NCBI RefSeq assembly: GCF_036924745.1
Contig: NZ_JAZHSD010000001.1
Location: forward strand, 7,191,001 to 7,255,000
DNA from: Bradyrhizobium sp. AZCC 1693
Lineage (GTDB): Bacteria > Pseudomonadota > Alphaproteobacteria > Rhizobiales > Xanthobacteraceae
Direction of reading: 5' to 3'
Length of the DNA stretch: 64,000 nt
Shown here: in pieces, positions 7,753 to 15,356 of the stretch
How positions within the stretch are numbered: the stretch's first letter is position 1
How the letters are laid out: every line of letters begins with the position of its first letter
Notes under the pieces: model-generated
The model's database searches: none
What the model saw: the letters and a program-made list of their open reading frames with translations, nothing else
Told to the model about the DNA's origin: nothing
Position numbers and translations under genes: made by a program

Positions 7753-8130
7753 TTGGCCATTCTAAAAATCCCAACAGCGAAGGTCTTTGAGCCACTCCTT
7801 GCGCCCGCACGCTACAAGGGGGTTTACGGCGGCCGCGGCTCTGGTAAGTCGCATTTCTTCGGCGAGTTGCTGGTCGAGACCTGCCAGGCCGAGCGCGGCA
7901 CGCTGGCGGTCTGCATTCGCGAGGCGCAGCGGACGCTGGCGCAATCGAGCAAGCGGCTGATCGAAAGCAAGATCGCTTCGCTCGGCGTGGGCAGCGGCTT
8001 CAAGCTCTACAGCGACAAGATCGAGACGCCCGGTGACGGCCTGGTCATTTTCCGTGGACTTCAGGTTGACCACGCATATTGCCGCGTTGCCAGTAGATCG
8101 GGAATGAAATACGGACCAAAGAGGGCGTGA
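7753..8130 (+). pseudogene. phage large terminase, N-terminal fragment
   Basis: The ATPase end of a phage large terminase (DNA-packaging motor). From a TTG start, about 104 residues match the family: KGVYGGRGSGKSHFFGE carries the Walker A P-loop (residues 26-33), followed by CIREAQRTLAQSSKRLIESKI and VIFRGLQ. Intact proteins continue with an Asn/His-Thr-Ala-Glu-type segment and a further 300 or more residues including a nuclease domain. Here homology stops at about 8064, and the last 20 or so codons read the antisense of a glycosyltransferase gene. The gene is cut by a rearrangement. Confidence 0.75.
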
Positions 8131-8843
8131 CATATGCCCAACCCAGCAAAAACGGCGCCTGCACTAATGAGCGTGGCACGGAGCGCGTGCGGGCTCCGAT
8201 TGATGTAGAGCCATAAGAGCGACGCGAGCGGAATTGCAACATTGTTGTGCTTCCAAAAGCCGGAAACCACCATGAGCAACAGCGCAGGCGTCGGTGATGC
8301 TTGCCGCTTCCAAAGTTTGATGTAGTAGACGAGAGCCGCACCCATAATAGCTAAGCCGGCCAGCTGCGGATCATTGGTCCCGACGTAGACCGTAGAATTA
8401 CGAGCCATGATCGCAAGATACCAAAATGCTGCTATAGCCGCCCCAATCCGTCCGTCGGATAAGAGCCGGACCAAGGCGAATACCTCGACAGCTATTGCTC
8501 CTAGTGCAATGAACGAGAGCCCGCGGCCGATGAATAGATGATCGACGCCTAACAGCTTCCCGACGATCGCAACAGCGTAGAAGGAAAGCGGCGGATAGTT
8601 GTTACCGATGAGGCTCTCCGGCGGAGGGTAAATCGCTAGGCCCGTTGCCGCTGCGTCCTGCAAATAGGCGTTCCAGGCTTCGGTAAACCAGATCTCAACT
8701 AGGAACTGCGATCGCCAAATCGGCCAAGCGAGAAAGTATGCTGCCGCGAGAGAGAGCAAAACAACGTGAGCAGTAGCACGCGCCTCGATCCGCAACGGCG
8801 GCCGCGCGCCACCGGCAATGCATTTTGACATTCGAATTCCCAT
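8061..8843 (-). pseudogene. integral-membrane glycosyltransferase (GT-C/GT39-like), N-terminal fragment
   Basis: A multi-pass protein resembling GT39/ArnT-like transferases, which use polyprenyl-linked sugars in the inner membrane. Visible are a first helix (VVLLSLAAAYFLAWPIW), an EAWNAYLQDAA loop, a NNYPPLSFYAVAI motif typical of the family and four or five further helices. Only about 260 residues remain where 450 or more are usual. The frame ends at 8061, exactly where the terminase fragment on the other strand stops making sense. The start is taken as the ATG at 8841-8843; one at 8829 is also possible. It is an insertion or deletion relic inside the phage-like module, not a phage gene. Confidence 0.65.
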
Positions 8844-8880
8844 CCATTCGGCCCTTACCACAACCACCCCGAGAACATCA

Positions 8881-9585
8881 ATGACCAACCTTAACGCCCT
8901 CACGACGGCGAATGCACAACGCTGGGCTGGAGCCAAGCTGGCGCGGAATTTTACGTCCGTTGCCCGCCATCTGACCGCCCCAAACGCCAAAGCCAGATAC
9001 CAGGCCGTTTCGGCCAAAACCGGTGTGCCGTGGGCGGTGATTGCCGTTATCCATGAGCGGGAATGCTCGCAGGATTGGACCGGGTCGCTGGCGCAAGGAG
9101 ATCCCTGGAACAGGGTTTCCGTCCATGTGCCTGCCGGCCGGGGGCCGTTCAGGTCCTGGGAAGAGGCCGCGATCGACGCGCTCGTCAACTGTGCCCCATA
9201 CGCCGCGCGCAACAAGGACTGGAGCATTGGCCGGACGCTGGCCGGGCTCGAGCAATATAACGGGCTTGGTTACGCCGCGCGCGGGAGGCCATCGCCTTAC
9301 ATCTGGTCCGGCACCGATCAGTATCGATCCGGAAAGTATGTCCGCGACGGGGTCTACGATCCGAACGTCGTCGACGGCCAGCCTGGTTGCGCCGGCCTGT
9401 TGATGGCGATGATGGCGCTCGACCCCACCATCACATTCACGGGTACGACGATCACACCGCCGATTTCGGTCAAGCCGATTTCGGCCGAAAGGCCGGCCGC
9501 GCCATCCATTGTCAATCCGGCGATGGGTTCCATCGGCGCCTTCATTGCAAACATCTTCAACGCCATTTTCAGGAAGAAATCATGA
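8881..9585 (+). CDS. phage-type lysozyme family protein (COG5526-like endolysin)
   Basis: A predicted peptidoglycan-degrading enzyme of 234 residues. The N-terminal 160 residues have the family order: KARYQAVSAKTGVPWAVIAVIHERECSQDW (the Glu in HERE is the likely catalytic acid), a GDPWN turn, VHVPAGRGPF, the WEEAAIDAL helix and GLEQYNGLGYAARGRPSPYIWSGTDQY. The C-terminal 50 residues are Pro/Thr-rich and end in a short hydrophobic segment (GAFIANIFNAIF). The ATG at 8881 is chosen over 8818 because the frame before it is antisense to the glycosyltransferase fragment. Its stop overlaps the next start, beginning a lysis-type cassette. Confidence 0.75.
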   Translation: MTNLNALTTANAQRWAGAKLARNFTSVARHLTAPNAKARYQAVSAKTGVPWAVIAVIHERECSQDWTGSLAQGDPWNRVSVHVPAGRGPFRSWEEAAIDALVNCAPYAARNKDWSIGRTLAGLEQYNGLGYAARGRPSPYIWSGTDQYRSGKYVRDGVYDPNVVDGQPGCAGLLMAMMALDPTITFTGTTITPPISVKPISAERPAAPSIVNPAMGSIGAFIANIFNAIFRKKS

Positions 9586-9812
9586 TCACCACATGGAACA
9601 AGATCAAGGCGTGGTTCAAGGATTCCGTGACAATCCTTTGGGCGCGTATCCAGTACGTCGTCGGCATCGTCGGAGCTGGGCTCATCGGGGCGTTCTCGGG
9701 ATATGACTTCACGCAGCTATCGAGCATGGACGCCAGGTCGGCGTTCAAGATGCTGGCCTTTGCAGCGCTGGCCGGCGTGATTACCGAAGTCTGCCGCCGC
9801 CGGACGCTCTGA
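9582..9812 (+). CDS. small membrane protein of the lysis-type cassette
   Basis: A 76-residue protein whose ATG overlaps the lysozyme stop (ATGA), indicating translational coupling. It has an amphipathic N-terminus (TTWNKIKAWFKDSVTILWARIQ) and two hydrophobic segments (VVGIVGAGLIGAF and MLAFAALAGVITEV). Position next to an endolysin and small size suggest a holin or accessory lysis protein; that is inference. Confidence 0.6.
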   Translation: MITTWNKIKAWFKDSVTILWARIQYVVGIVGAGLIGAFSGYDFTQLSSMDARSAFKMLAFAALAGVITEVCRRRTL

Positions 9813-9813
9813 C

Positions 9814-9981
9814 ATGAAGATCGCGCTTGCCCTGCTGGCATGGGCGGCCGTTCTGGCCGGCGCATGGGTGATCTGGATGGCGAGCCAGCTCTACCAGGTC
9901 GGCCCCGGCGTGTTCGGCACCGAAGCGCTGGCGGTTGTGTTCGCGGTGTGGATGACGCTGGAGGCCCGCAAATGTGGATGA
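9814..9981 (+). CDS. 55-aa membrane protein of the lysis-type cassette
   Basis: A short frame starting one base after the previous stop. It consists of a hydrophobic N-terminal helix (IALALLAWAAVLAGAWVIWM), a short loop (YQVGPGVFG) and a second hydrophobic stretch (LAVVFAVWMTLEA). Its last ten bases overlap the next gene. It may be a spanin- or holin-like accessory protein. The call rests on tight packing rather than on recognisable homology. Confidence 0.5.
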   Translation: MKIALALLAWAAVLAGAWVIWMASQLYQVGPGVFGTEALAVVFAVWMTLEARKCG

Positions 9982-10355
9982 CCATCATCAGTTTCATCGG
10001 CGGCCCTGTCATCAAGGGCCTGATCGACGGTTACAAGGCCAAGCTGGCGGCCGGCAACACGTCGGAAAAGATTGCGAGCGAAACGGCATCTGCCGAGATC
10101 GCAGCGCAGGTCTCCGAAGCTAACGCCATCATGCAGTATCGCATCGCCGAGATCGGGCACTGGTATGAGCCGGACAAGCTGATGGGATATTTCGTGGCGA
10201 TCTATTTCGGCAAGCTGTTGATCTGGGACAAGGTTCTTGGCCTTGGCACGACCGATCCACTCGCGGGTTTTGCGGCGATCACCTCGAATCTCGTGGTGTC
10301 GTTCTACTTCGCCAAGCGAGGTTTCGAGAACGTTGCAAGGATCATCAAGCGATGA
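9972..10355 (+). CDS. holin-like membrane protein
   Basis: A 127-residue protein whose ATG lies inside the end of the preceding gene. It has a short N-terminal hydrophobic stretch, a charged Ala/Glu-rich helix (KIASETASAEIAAQVSEANAIMQYRIAEI) and two C-terminal membrane segments (MGYFVAIYFGKLLIW; AAITSNLVVSFYFAK). The layout resembles three-helix holins of gene transfer agents and alphaproteobacterial phages, which make the membrane lesion that lets the endolysin out. The family assignment is from memory and not verified. Confidence 0.55.
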   Translation: MWMTIISFIGGPVIKGLIDGYKAKLAAGNTSEKIASETASAEIAAQVSEANAIMQYRIAEIGHWYEPDKLMGYFVAIYFGKLLIWDKVLGLGTTDPLAGFAAITSNLVVSFYFAKRGFENVARIIKR

Positions 10356-10654
10356 CGGAGGTGCAGGCTGCGGATGTCAGGGCGATCGTCGTCGAGACGC
10401 TGGCCGAACAACAGAGGATCCGGCATGACGATATTGATGCAGTTGTTCTCAAAGCCGTCGCGACGACGCTGAACTCGTTCGGAATCGACGAAGAGGATCG
10501 AAAAGAGTTGCGCGCGGACTTTCAGCATCTTCGACGCTGGCGCAGAAGTGTCGAGCAGGTGCAGAGCTATACATTCAAGGCAGTCATAACGGTGATTGTA
10601 ACCGGCTTTGTGGGAGCCGTGTGGCTCGGCATCAAGGCGACGCTCGGCAAATGA
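10352..10654 (+). CDS. small phage-associated membrane protein
   Basis: A 100-residue protein coupled to the previous gene by an ATGA overlap. The N-terminal 65 residues are charged and helical (probable coiled coil, ELRADFQHLRRWRRSVEQVQ) and are followed by one C-terminal membrane helix (AVITVIVTGFVGAVWLGI). Such single-helix proteins with a cytosolic coiled coil are frequent in phage lysis or tail-assembly neighbourhoods. No enzymatic motif is seen. Confidence 0.58.
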   Translation: MTEVQAADVRAIVVETLAEQQRIRHDDIDAVVLKAVATTLNSFGIDEEDRKELRADFQHLRRWRRSVEQVQSYTFKAVITVIVTGFVGAVWLGIKATLGK

Positions 10655-10705
10655 TCTGCGGACGTGTCGAAATACCAACGATGAGCTCGAATTCAGGTGC
10701 GACGG

Positions 10706-11134
10706 ATGTATCGGATTCGCGAGGTTGACGGAAATGACGACGGCATTTCGGACGTGCTTACGGAGCTCCATCAGTTGACATTCCTCGATACCGCTCCCGT
10801 TCCGAAATTTGATCAGGGGCACTGGTGGCTTGCCTTTCGTGGAACCGAGCCGGTCGCCTTCGCCGGTATCATTCCCTCCACCTGCGTCGTCAATGCGGGC
10901 TATTTTTGCCGCGTTGGCGTGCTGGGGAAGCATTGTGGACACCGGCTTCAGTTGCGCCTGATGCGAGCCATGGAGGCGCGTGCGCGTCTGAATGGATGGT
11001 GTTCGGTCATCTCCGACACCACAGATAACATGCACTCGGCCAACAACTTCATTCGCGCGGGCTATCGCCTGTTCAGCCCCAGGAGTCCCTGGGCCTGGCC
11101 GAATACGCTTTATTGGCGCAAGGACGTAAAATAG
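10706..11134 (+). CDS. GNAT-family N-acetyltransferase
   Basis: A 142-residue GCN5-related acetyltransferase; the family moves an acetyl group from acetyl-CoA to an amine. The segment YFCRVGVLGKHCGHRLQLRLMRAMEARAR carries the acetyl-CoA-binding beta4-alpha3 region (a variant of R/QxxGxG/A: KHCGHR), and the C-terminal SANNFIRAGYRLF is the usual final motif. The ATG at 10706 is preferred to a GTG at 10697. It follows the phage-like small genes and ends just before a strong terminator, so it looks like the last gene of the cassette. The substrate is unknown. Confidence 0.75.
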   Translation: MYRIREVDGNDDGISDVLTELHQLTFLDTAPVPKFDQGHWWLAFRGTEPVAFAGIIPSTCVVNAGYFCRVGVLGKHCGHRLQLRLMRAMEARARLNGWCSVISDTTDNMHSANNFIRAGYRLFSPRSPWAWPNTLYWRKDVK

Positions 11135-11170
11135 CGGCTCGTCCGTTGCATACCTCAAATTGCTCCGTTC

Positions 11171-11201
11171 GCCCGGTGGCCTCGTGGCCACCGGGCCTTT
11201 T
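11171..11201 (+). terminator. intrinsic terminator
   Basis: A perfect 11-bp stem, GCCCGGTGGCC (11171-11181) with GGCCACCGGGC (11186-11196), a TCGT loop and a following CTTTTT. It lies about 40 bases after the GNAT stop and closes the phage-like cassette. Confidence 0.9.
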
Positions 11202-11327
11202 TGCGTTTTGGGTCAGCGTCTTGTGGCGGAGTAGCCATGCTTCCCGTGCGCCTTGATCATTGGCGGTCAGCCGCTAGACTGGCAACGCTCGGGCGGCGCA
11301 AAGCAACGGAGCAGGCGAGGAAACAGC

Positions 11328-12554
11328 ATGGCGGGAGGCGGCGGAAAGCCGGATGCAGGTTCGTCCGCGGGACCGGGCGCGGACAGCTATGTCGCCATGG
11401 TTGCGCGTGCCAAGGCCCTGATTCCCGAGTTGCGCGATCGTGCTTCGAAGACGGAAGAGCTTCGGCGCCTGCCCCCAGAAACCGAGCGTGATTTGCATGA
11501 CGCCGGCTTGTTCCGAATCATGCAACCCAAACGCGTTGGAGGCGCCGAGCTTGACTATGTCGCTCTGGTCGATTGCGCCGATGCGCTGGGCCAAGCCGAC
11601 GCTTCCGTAGCGTGGAATTTCGCCAATCTTGCCAGCCATCACTGGATGCTGGGTATGTTTGACCGGCAGGCGCAGGACGCCGTCTGGAGCAGGAATGCCG
11701 ATGCATTGATCGCGTCGTCCTTCATCTTTCCAGCCGGCCGCGCGAGAAAGGCGGATGGAGGATATGTCCTACGTGGTCACTGGCCGTTCTCCTCGGGCGT
11801 CGAATCTTGCGACTGGAACATGCTTGCCGGCGTGGTGTCATCGGACGATGAGGCTGACGGCATCGAGTACCGTATATTTCTGCTTAACAGGAGTGAGTAC
11901 AGGATCAATGACACCTGGAATGCGACGGGACTGTGCGGTACCGGATCGAACGACGTATGGGTCGAAGATAGCTTTGTTGCGGAGAAAATGACCGTCGCGG
12001 TCAGCGATCTGACCGGCGGACCGACGCCGGGAAGCGTGGTCAACCCAAACGCGCTGTATGCGCTGCCGGTATTCTCTCTCTTTCCGTACGTGTTGTCGGG
12101 TGTCGGCCTGGGTAATGCGCAAGCCTGTCTGAATGACTACGTCGAATTCGCGCGGCATCGGGCCTCGACCTACAATCGCGCCAAACTCAGCGACCTGCAG
12201 ACGACCCAAATCAAGATCGCGGAGGCCTCCGCCAAGATCGACGCAGCCCGCCTCGTCATGCGCACGAACTGCATCGATGCGATGGCTGATGCAAGGCGTG
12301 GCCACGTTCCGGATCTTGCGGACAAGACGCGGCTTCGGCGGGATGGCGCTTTTTCGGTCAACCTGTGCACCGAAGCGGTATCGCTATTGTTCGCGGCGAG
12401 CGGGGCGCGCAGCCTGTTCACGTCAGGCGCGCTGCAGCGACAGTTTCGCGACGCTCACGCGGTGAATTCGCACCTCGCATTCAATTTCGATGCGGCAGGA
12501 ACCAATTATGGACGCGTGGCGCTTGGCCTGCCGTCCGAAAATCTGACGCTCTGA
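11328..12554 (+). CDS. flavin-dependent monooxygenase, oxygenase component (acyl-CoA dehydrogenase fold, HsaA/HpaB-like)
   Basis: Class D two-component monooxygenase of 408 residues. It uses reduced flavin supplied by a separate reductase to hydroxylate a substrate, often an aromatic ring. The helical acyl-CoA dehydrogenase fold is visible: the N-terminal LPPETERDLHDAGLFRIMQPKRVGGAE, the active-site helix SVAWNFANLASHHWMLG, the beta-domain GHWPFSSGVESCDWN and TGLCGTGSNDVWVED, and the C-terminal SLLFAASGARSLF...RDAHAVNSHLAFNFDAAG. The ATG at 11328 has GAGG upstream. Its reductase partner follows 9 bases later. The substrate is unknown; the His-rich C-terminal motif fits HsaA/TftD-like enzymes. 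Confidence 0.82.
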   Translation: MAGGGGKPDAGSSAGPGADSYVAMVARAKALIPELRDRASKTEELRRLPPETERDLHDAGLFRIMQPKRVGGAELDYVALVDCADALGQADASVAWNFANLASHHWMLGMFDRQAQDAVWSRNADALIASSFIFPAGRARKADGGYVLRGHWPFSSGVESCDWNMLAGVVSSDDEADGIEYRIFLLNRSEYRINDTWNATGLCGTGSNDVWVEDSFVAEKMTVAVSDLTGGPTPGSVVNPNALYALPVFSLFPYVLSGVGLGNAQACLNDYVEFARHRASTYNRAKLSDLQTTQIKIAEASAKIDAARLVMRTNCIDAMADARRGHVPDLADKTRLRRDGAFSVNLCTEAVSLLFAASGARSLFTSGALQRQFRDAHAVNSHLAFNFDAAGTNYGRVALGLPSENLTL

Positions 12555-12563
12555 GGCCGGCGG

Positions 12564-13118
12564 ATGTCTGACTCACCCAAACATCCGGCCGATCCCGCCA
12601 ACGAGCTCGCCAGCGACAACTCGGGGATTGACCCGCGCGATTTTCGCAATGCGCTTGGCATGTTCGCCACTGGCGTCACCATCGTCACGGCAATGGCCGC
12701 GGACGGGAGGCCGTATGGAGTGACCTGTAACTCCTTTGCCTCGGTATCGCTCAATCCGCCGTTGGTATTGTGGAGTCTCGGGATGTTTTCTCAAGGACTC
12801 ACAATCTTCCAGAATGCCAGCCATTTCACGGTGAATGTTCTCGGAGCTTCCCAGCAAGCGTTGGCGTCGCAGTTTGCAAAATCGTCGGACGACAAGTTCG
12901 CCGGCGTGAGCTGGACGCCGGGGCTTGGCAATGCGCCGGTGTTGACCGACAGCGTCGCCAATTTCCAATGCCGCGCGGCCAATCGGTATTACGGCGGCGA
13001 CCACATCATCTTTCTGGGCGCCGTTGAAGCTTACACCTATAATCGACAGGAACCTTTGCTGTTCGCGCGCGGCGGCTTCGGCCGTTTTATCGCCGGGGAC
13101 GGCAACGCGTCCTCGTGA
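12564..13118 (+). CDS. flavin reductase, partner of the upstream monooxygenase
   Basis: An HpaC/HsaB-like NAD(P)H:flavin oxidoreductase of 184 residues. It would reduce free FMN or FAD for the oxygenase encoded just upstream. Family motifs are FRNALGMFATGVTIVTAM, GVTCNSFASVSLNPPLVLWSL (flavin phosphate and ring contacts) and DHIIFLGAVEAY near the end. An N-terminal extension of about 22 polar residues precedes the conserved domain. The nine-base gap to the oxygenase supports co-transcription. Confidence 0.85.
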   Translation: MSDSPKHPADPANELASDNSGIDPRDFRNALGMFATGVTIVTAMAADGRPYGVTCNSFASVSLNPPLVLWSLGMFSQGLTIFQNASHFTVNVLGASQQALASQFAKSSDDKFAGVSWTPGLGNAPVLTDSVANFQCRAANRYYGGDHIIFLGAVEAYTYNRQEPLLFARGGFGRFIAGDGNASS

Positions 13119-13154
13119 AGGGATCGCCGAAGCTCGCCGGACCTCTCGTGGTCC

Positions 13155-13172
13155 TGCGGCAGAGCCGCAATT
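13155..13172 (+). terminator. possible weak terminator hairpin
   Basis: TGCGGC-AGA-GCCGCA followed by ATTTC, 36 bases after the flavin reductase stop and immediately before the convergent deacetylase gene. The stem is only six pairs and the T-run is interrupted. Confidence 0.3.
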
Positions 13173-14048
13173 TCAATTCTTTGCCATCTCTGCGCGATAC
13201 CAGTCGCCAATCTCGCTGGCCGTCATCAGTGCCACCCCGTCGTGACCGAGGACATAGTCGAGCAGCGCCTCCAGATATTTGATGCGATGCGGCACGCCCG
13301 TAATGTAGGGGTGAATTGAGATCGCCATGATCCGCGCGTTCGACGCGCCTTCGAGATATAGCCGGTCGAACTGATCGGTGCAGCGCTTCAGGAATTGCTC
13401 GGAAGGCAGATGCTGCAGCGCATGGATGACGATGTCGTTGGTTTCGACCGAATAGGGGATCGTGGTGATGGTGCCGTGAGGTGTGACGATGTCCTGCGGC
13501 AAATCGTCGATCACCCAGTCAGCGACATACTCGATGCCGTTGAGGCGAAGCAGATCAAGGGTTTCCTCGGTCTCCGTGAGACCGGGGCTTTCCCATGACC
13601 GTGGCGGCTTCCCTGCAAATTTCGAAATTGTCTCGACCGAGCGCTTGATGGCATCCGCCTGGTTCTCGACCTTGTGCATCGGCCCCTGCACGAAACCGTG
13701 CCCCATGAATTCGAATCCCGCTTCGAGCGCTGCTGACGCGACACGCGGATAGGAATTGCAGACACTGGCATTGATTGCCAGGGTCACCGGCATTTTGCGG
13801 TCGGTCAGTGCCTTGAACTGACGCCAGAAGCCGGCGCGCATGCCGTATTCATGCCAGGACCAGTTCGGCACGTCGGGCAAAAGCGGCTGACCCATCGGCG
13901 GGCTCAGCACGGTGCGAGGCATAGCGTTCTCGATCCGCCATTCCTCGACATTGAGAATGACCCATACCGCGAGTTTCTTTCCGCCGAGAAGCGTCAGCTT
14001 CGGTCGGTCGATCTGTGCTTGATAGGGGATGCGATCGCTCAGCGCCAC
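13173..14048 (-). CDS. polysaccharide deacetylase (NodB-like) family protein
   Basis: A cytosolic member of the carbohydrate-esterase-4/NodB superfamily, 291 residues from a GTG at 14046-14048 that has AGGAAAG six bases upstream. An ATG at 14111 would overlap the upstream gene more deeply. Segments seen include LAVWVILNVEEWRIE, FMGHGFVQGP, PRSWESPGLTETEETLDLLRLNGIEYVADWVIDD and MAISIHPYITGVPHRI. The first metal motif reads N-V-E rather than the usual D-D, as in the PuuE/allantoinase-like branch that acts on C-N bonds rather than acetylated sugar. It is coupled to the luciferase-like monooxygenase. The substrate is unknown. Confidence 0.78.
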   Translation of the reverse strand: MALSDRIPYQAQIDRPKLTLLGGKKLAVWVILNVEEWRIENAMPRTVLSPPMGQPLLPDVPNWSWHEYGMRAGFWRQFKALTDRKMPVTLAINASVCNSYPRVASAALEAGFEFMGHGFVQGPMHKVENQADAIKRSVETISKFAGKPPRSWESPGLTETEETLDLLRLNGIEYVADWVIDDLPQDIVTPHGTITTIPYSVETNDIVIHALQHLPSEQFLKRCTDQFDRLYLEGASNARIMAISIHPYITGVPHRIKYLEALLDYVLGHDGVALMTASEIGDWYRAEMAKN

Positions 14049-14073
14049 GGCAAGCTTTCCTGGTCTGGATGGA

Positions 14074-15180
14074 CTATTCGGCGGCCTTGGATCCGCTGGA
14101 TGCGCTGGCATTGACGCGTGGCATGACCTTTTCGGCCATCAGGATCATTGACCGGCGTCCGAGTTCGCGATCCTTCCAATCCTTGCCGGCATAGAGCAGT
14201 GTGCCAAAAGGCCCGGTCTCCTCCTGAAACGCCAGCAGTTGATCTGCTACGCTCTCCGGCGTGCCATGGATGATCAGCTTGTCGCAGATCGACTCCAGCG
14301 TCACCTCGTCGTCGGGCTGATCGCGGCGCGTCTTGAACAACTCGAGGCGGCCACCGCGCTTCAGCTTGGTGAACAGCGAGCGGTAGTAATAAACATAGGG
14401 CCCGTTTGGATCGGTGGCATAGGCCTTTGCGGTGGCTGCGTCCTTGGCCACAAACACGCTCTTGGCGACGCGCCAATTCGCCGAATCCGCAGAGCGTCCG
14501 GCGCGTTCGCAGCCTTCGACATATTTCGGCCAGTGGCTTTTCACCCAGGCCGGCATCAGGAAGTTTGCCGAGATCGGCTCCCAGCCGCGCGCGGCGGCTT
14601 CCGTCACACCTTTTGAGAACGGCGCCACCGCGGTGACCACGATCGGTGGGTGCGGTCGTTGCAGGGGGCGCGGAATGAAACCCTGGCCGATGTCTTCGAT
14701 CAGGGTCTTCTGAGCCGATATGTTCCAGAATTGGCCCTGAATATTATAGGGCGGCTCGCTGGCCCAGATCTGAAGCACCTGATTGATCGCCTCCAGGAAC
14801 ATGGCATTCCTGTCGGCTTCGAGATTGCCGAACACTTCCGCGTCCGACAGCAGGCCACCGGGGCTGATGCCGAAGATCAGGCGTCCGTCGAGCATATGGT
14901 CGAGCATCGCGATCGAGGCGGCAATCGCAGCCGGATGCGCGTTCGGCATGTTGACGGTGCCGGTGCCAAGCTTGATCTGTCTGGTCGCCGCCGCGAGCCA
15001 CGCGATGAAAGCGATGCAGGAAGTAATATTCTCGGCCCTGTCGGTGACGTGTTCGCCGACATAGGCCTCGGTGAAGCCGAGTTCATCGGCTAGCAGGAAA
15101 GCCTCGCGATCCTCCTTGAGCGAAAGCCGCCAATCCTTGTTGACAGGATGGATCGGCATCGTAAAGAACCCAAGCTTCAT
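14074..15180 (-). CDS. LLM-class flavin-dependent monooxygenase
   Basis: A luciferase-like (bacterial luciferase/alkanesulfonate monooxygenase) TIM-barrel oxidoreductase of 368 residues using FMNH2 or F420. The family start MKLGFFTMPIHP, the segments TEAYVGEHVTDR and KLGTGTVNMPNAHPAAIAASIAMLDHMLDGR, and the FMN-binding region GTPESVADQLLAFQEETGPFGTLL are visible. It reads first in a two-gene unit with the deacetylase-like gene and diverges from the molybdenum hydroxylase genes. It may use the same reductase as the upstream pair. The substrate is unknown. Confidence 0.85.
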   Translation of the reverse strand: MKLGFFTMPIHPVNKDWRLSLKEDREAFLLADELGFTEAYVGEHVTDRAENITSCIAFIAWLAAATRQIKLGTGTVNMPNAHPAAIAASIAMLDHMLDGRLIFGISPGGLLSDAEVFGNLEADRNAMFLEAINQVLQIWASEPPYNIQGQFWNISAQKTLIEDIGQGFIPRPLQRPHPPIVVTAVAPFSKGVTEAAARGWEPISANFLMPAWVKSHWPKYVEGCERAGRSADSANWRVAKSVFVAKDAATAKAYATDPNGPYVYYYRSLFTKLKRGGRLELFKTRRDQPDDEVTLESICDKLIIHGTPESVADQLLAFQEETGPFGTLLYAGKDWKDRELGRRSMILMAEKVMPRVNASASSGSKAAE

Positions 15181-15356
15181 GGTCTGCTCTTCCCCAAGAG
15201 GCAGGCTTTTTAATCGGCACAGAACGTGCGTTGTTCATCGCTCGAAAACAAGCTCAAAGTCGAGATATTCACCCGACAACAAACTTGACCTTTGCGGTTC
15301 CCAGCCGTCTAATCCCGCAAAAATGCCCATAGTTGGCCGGGGAGGTCACGCAAAAA

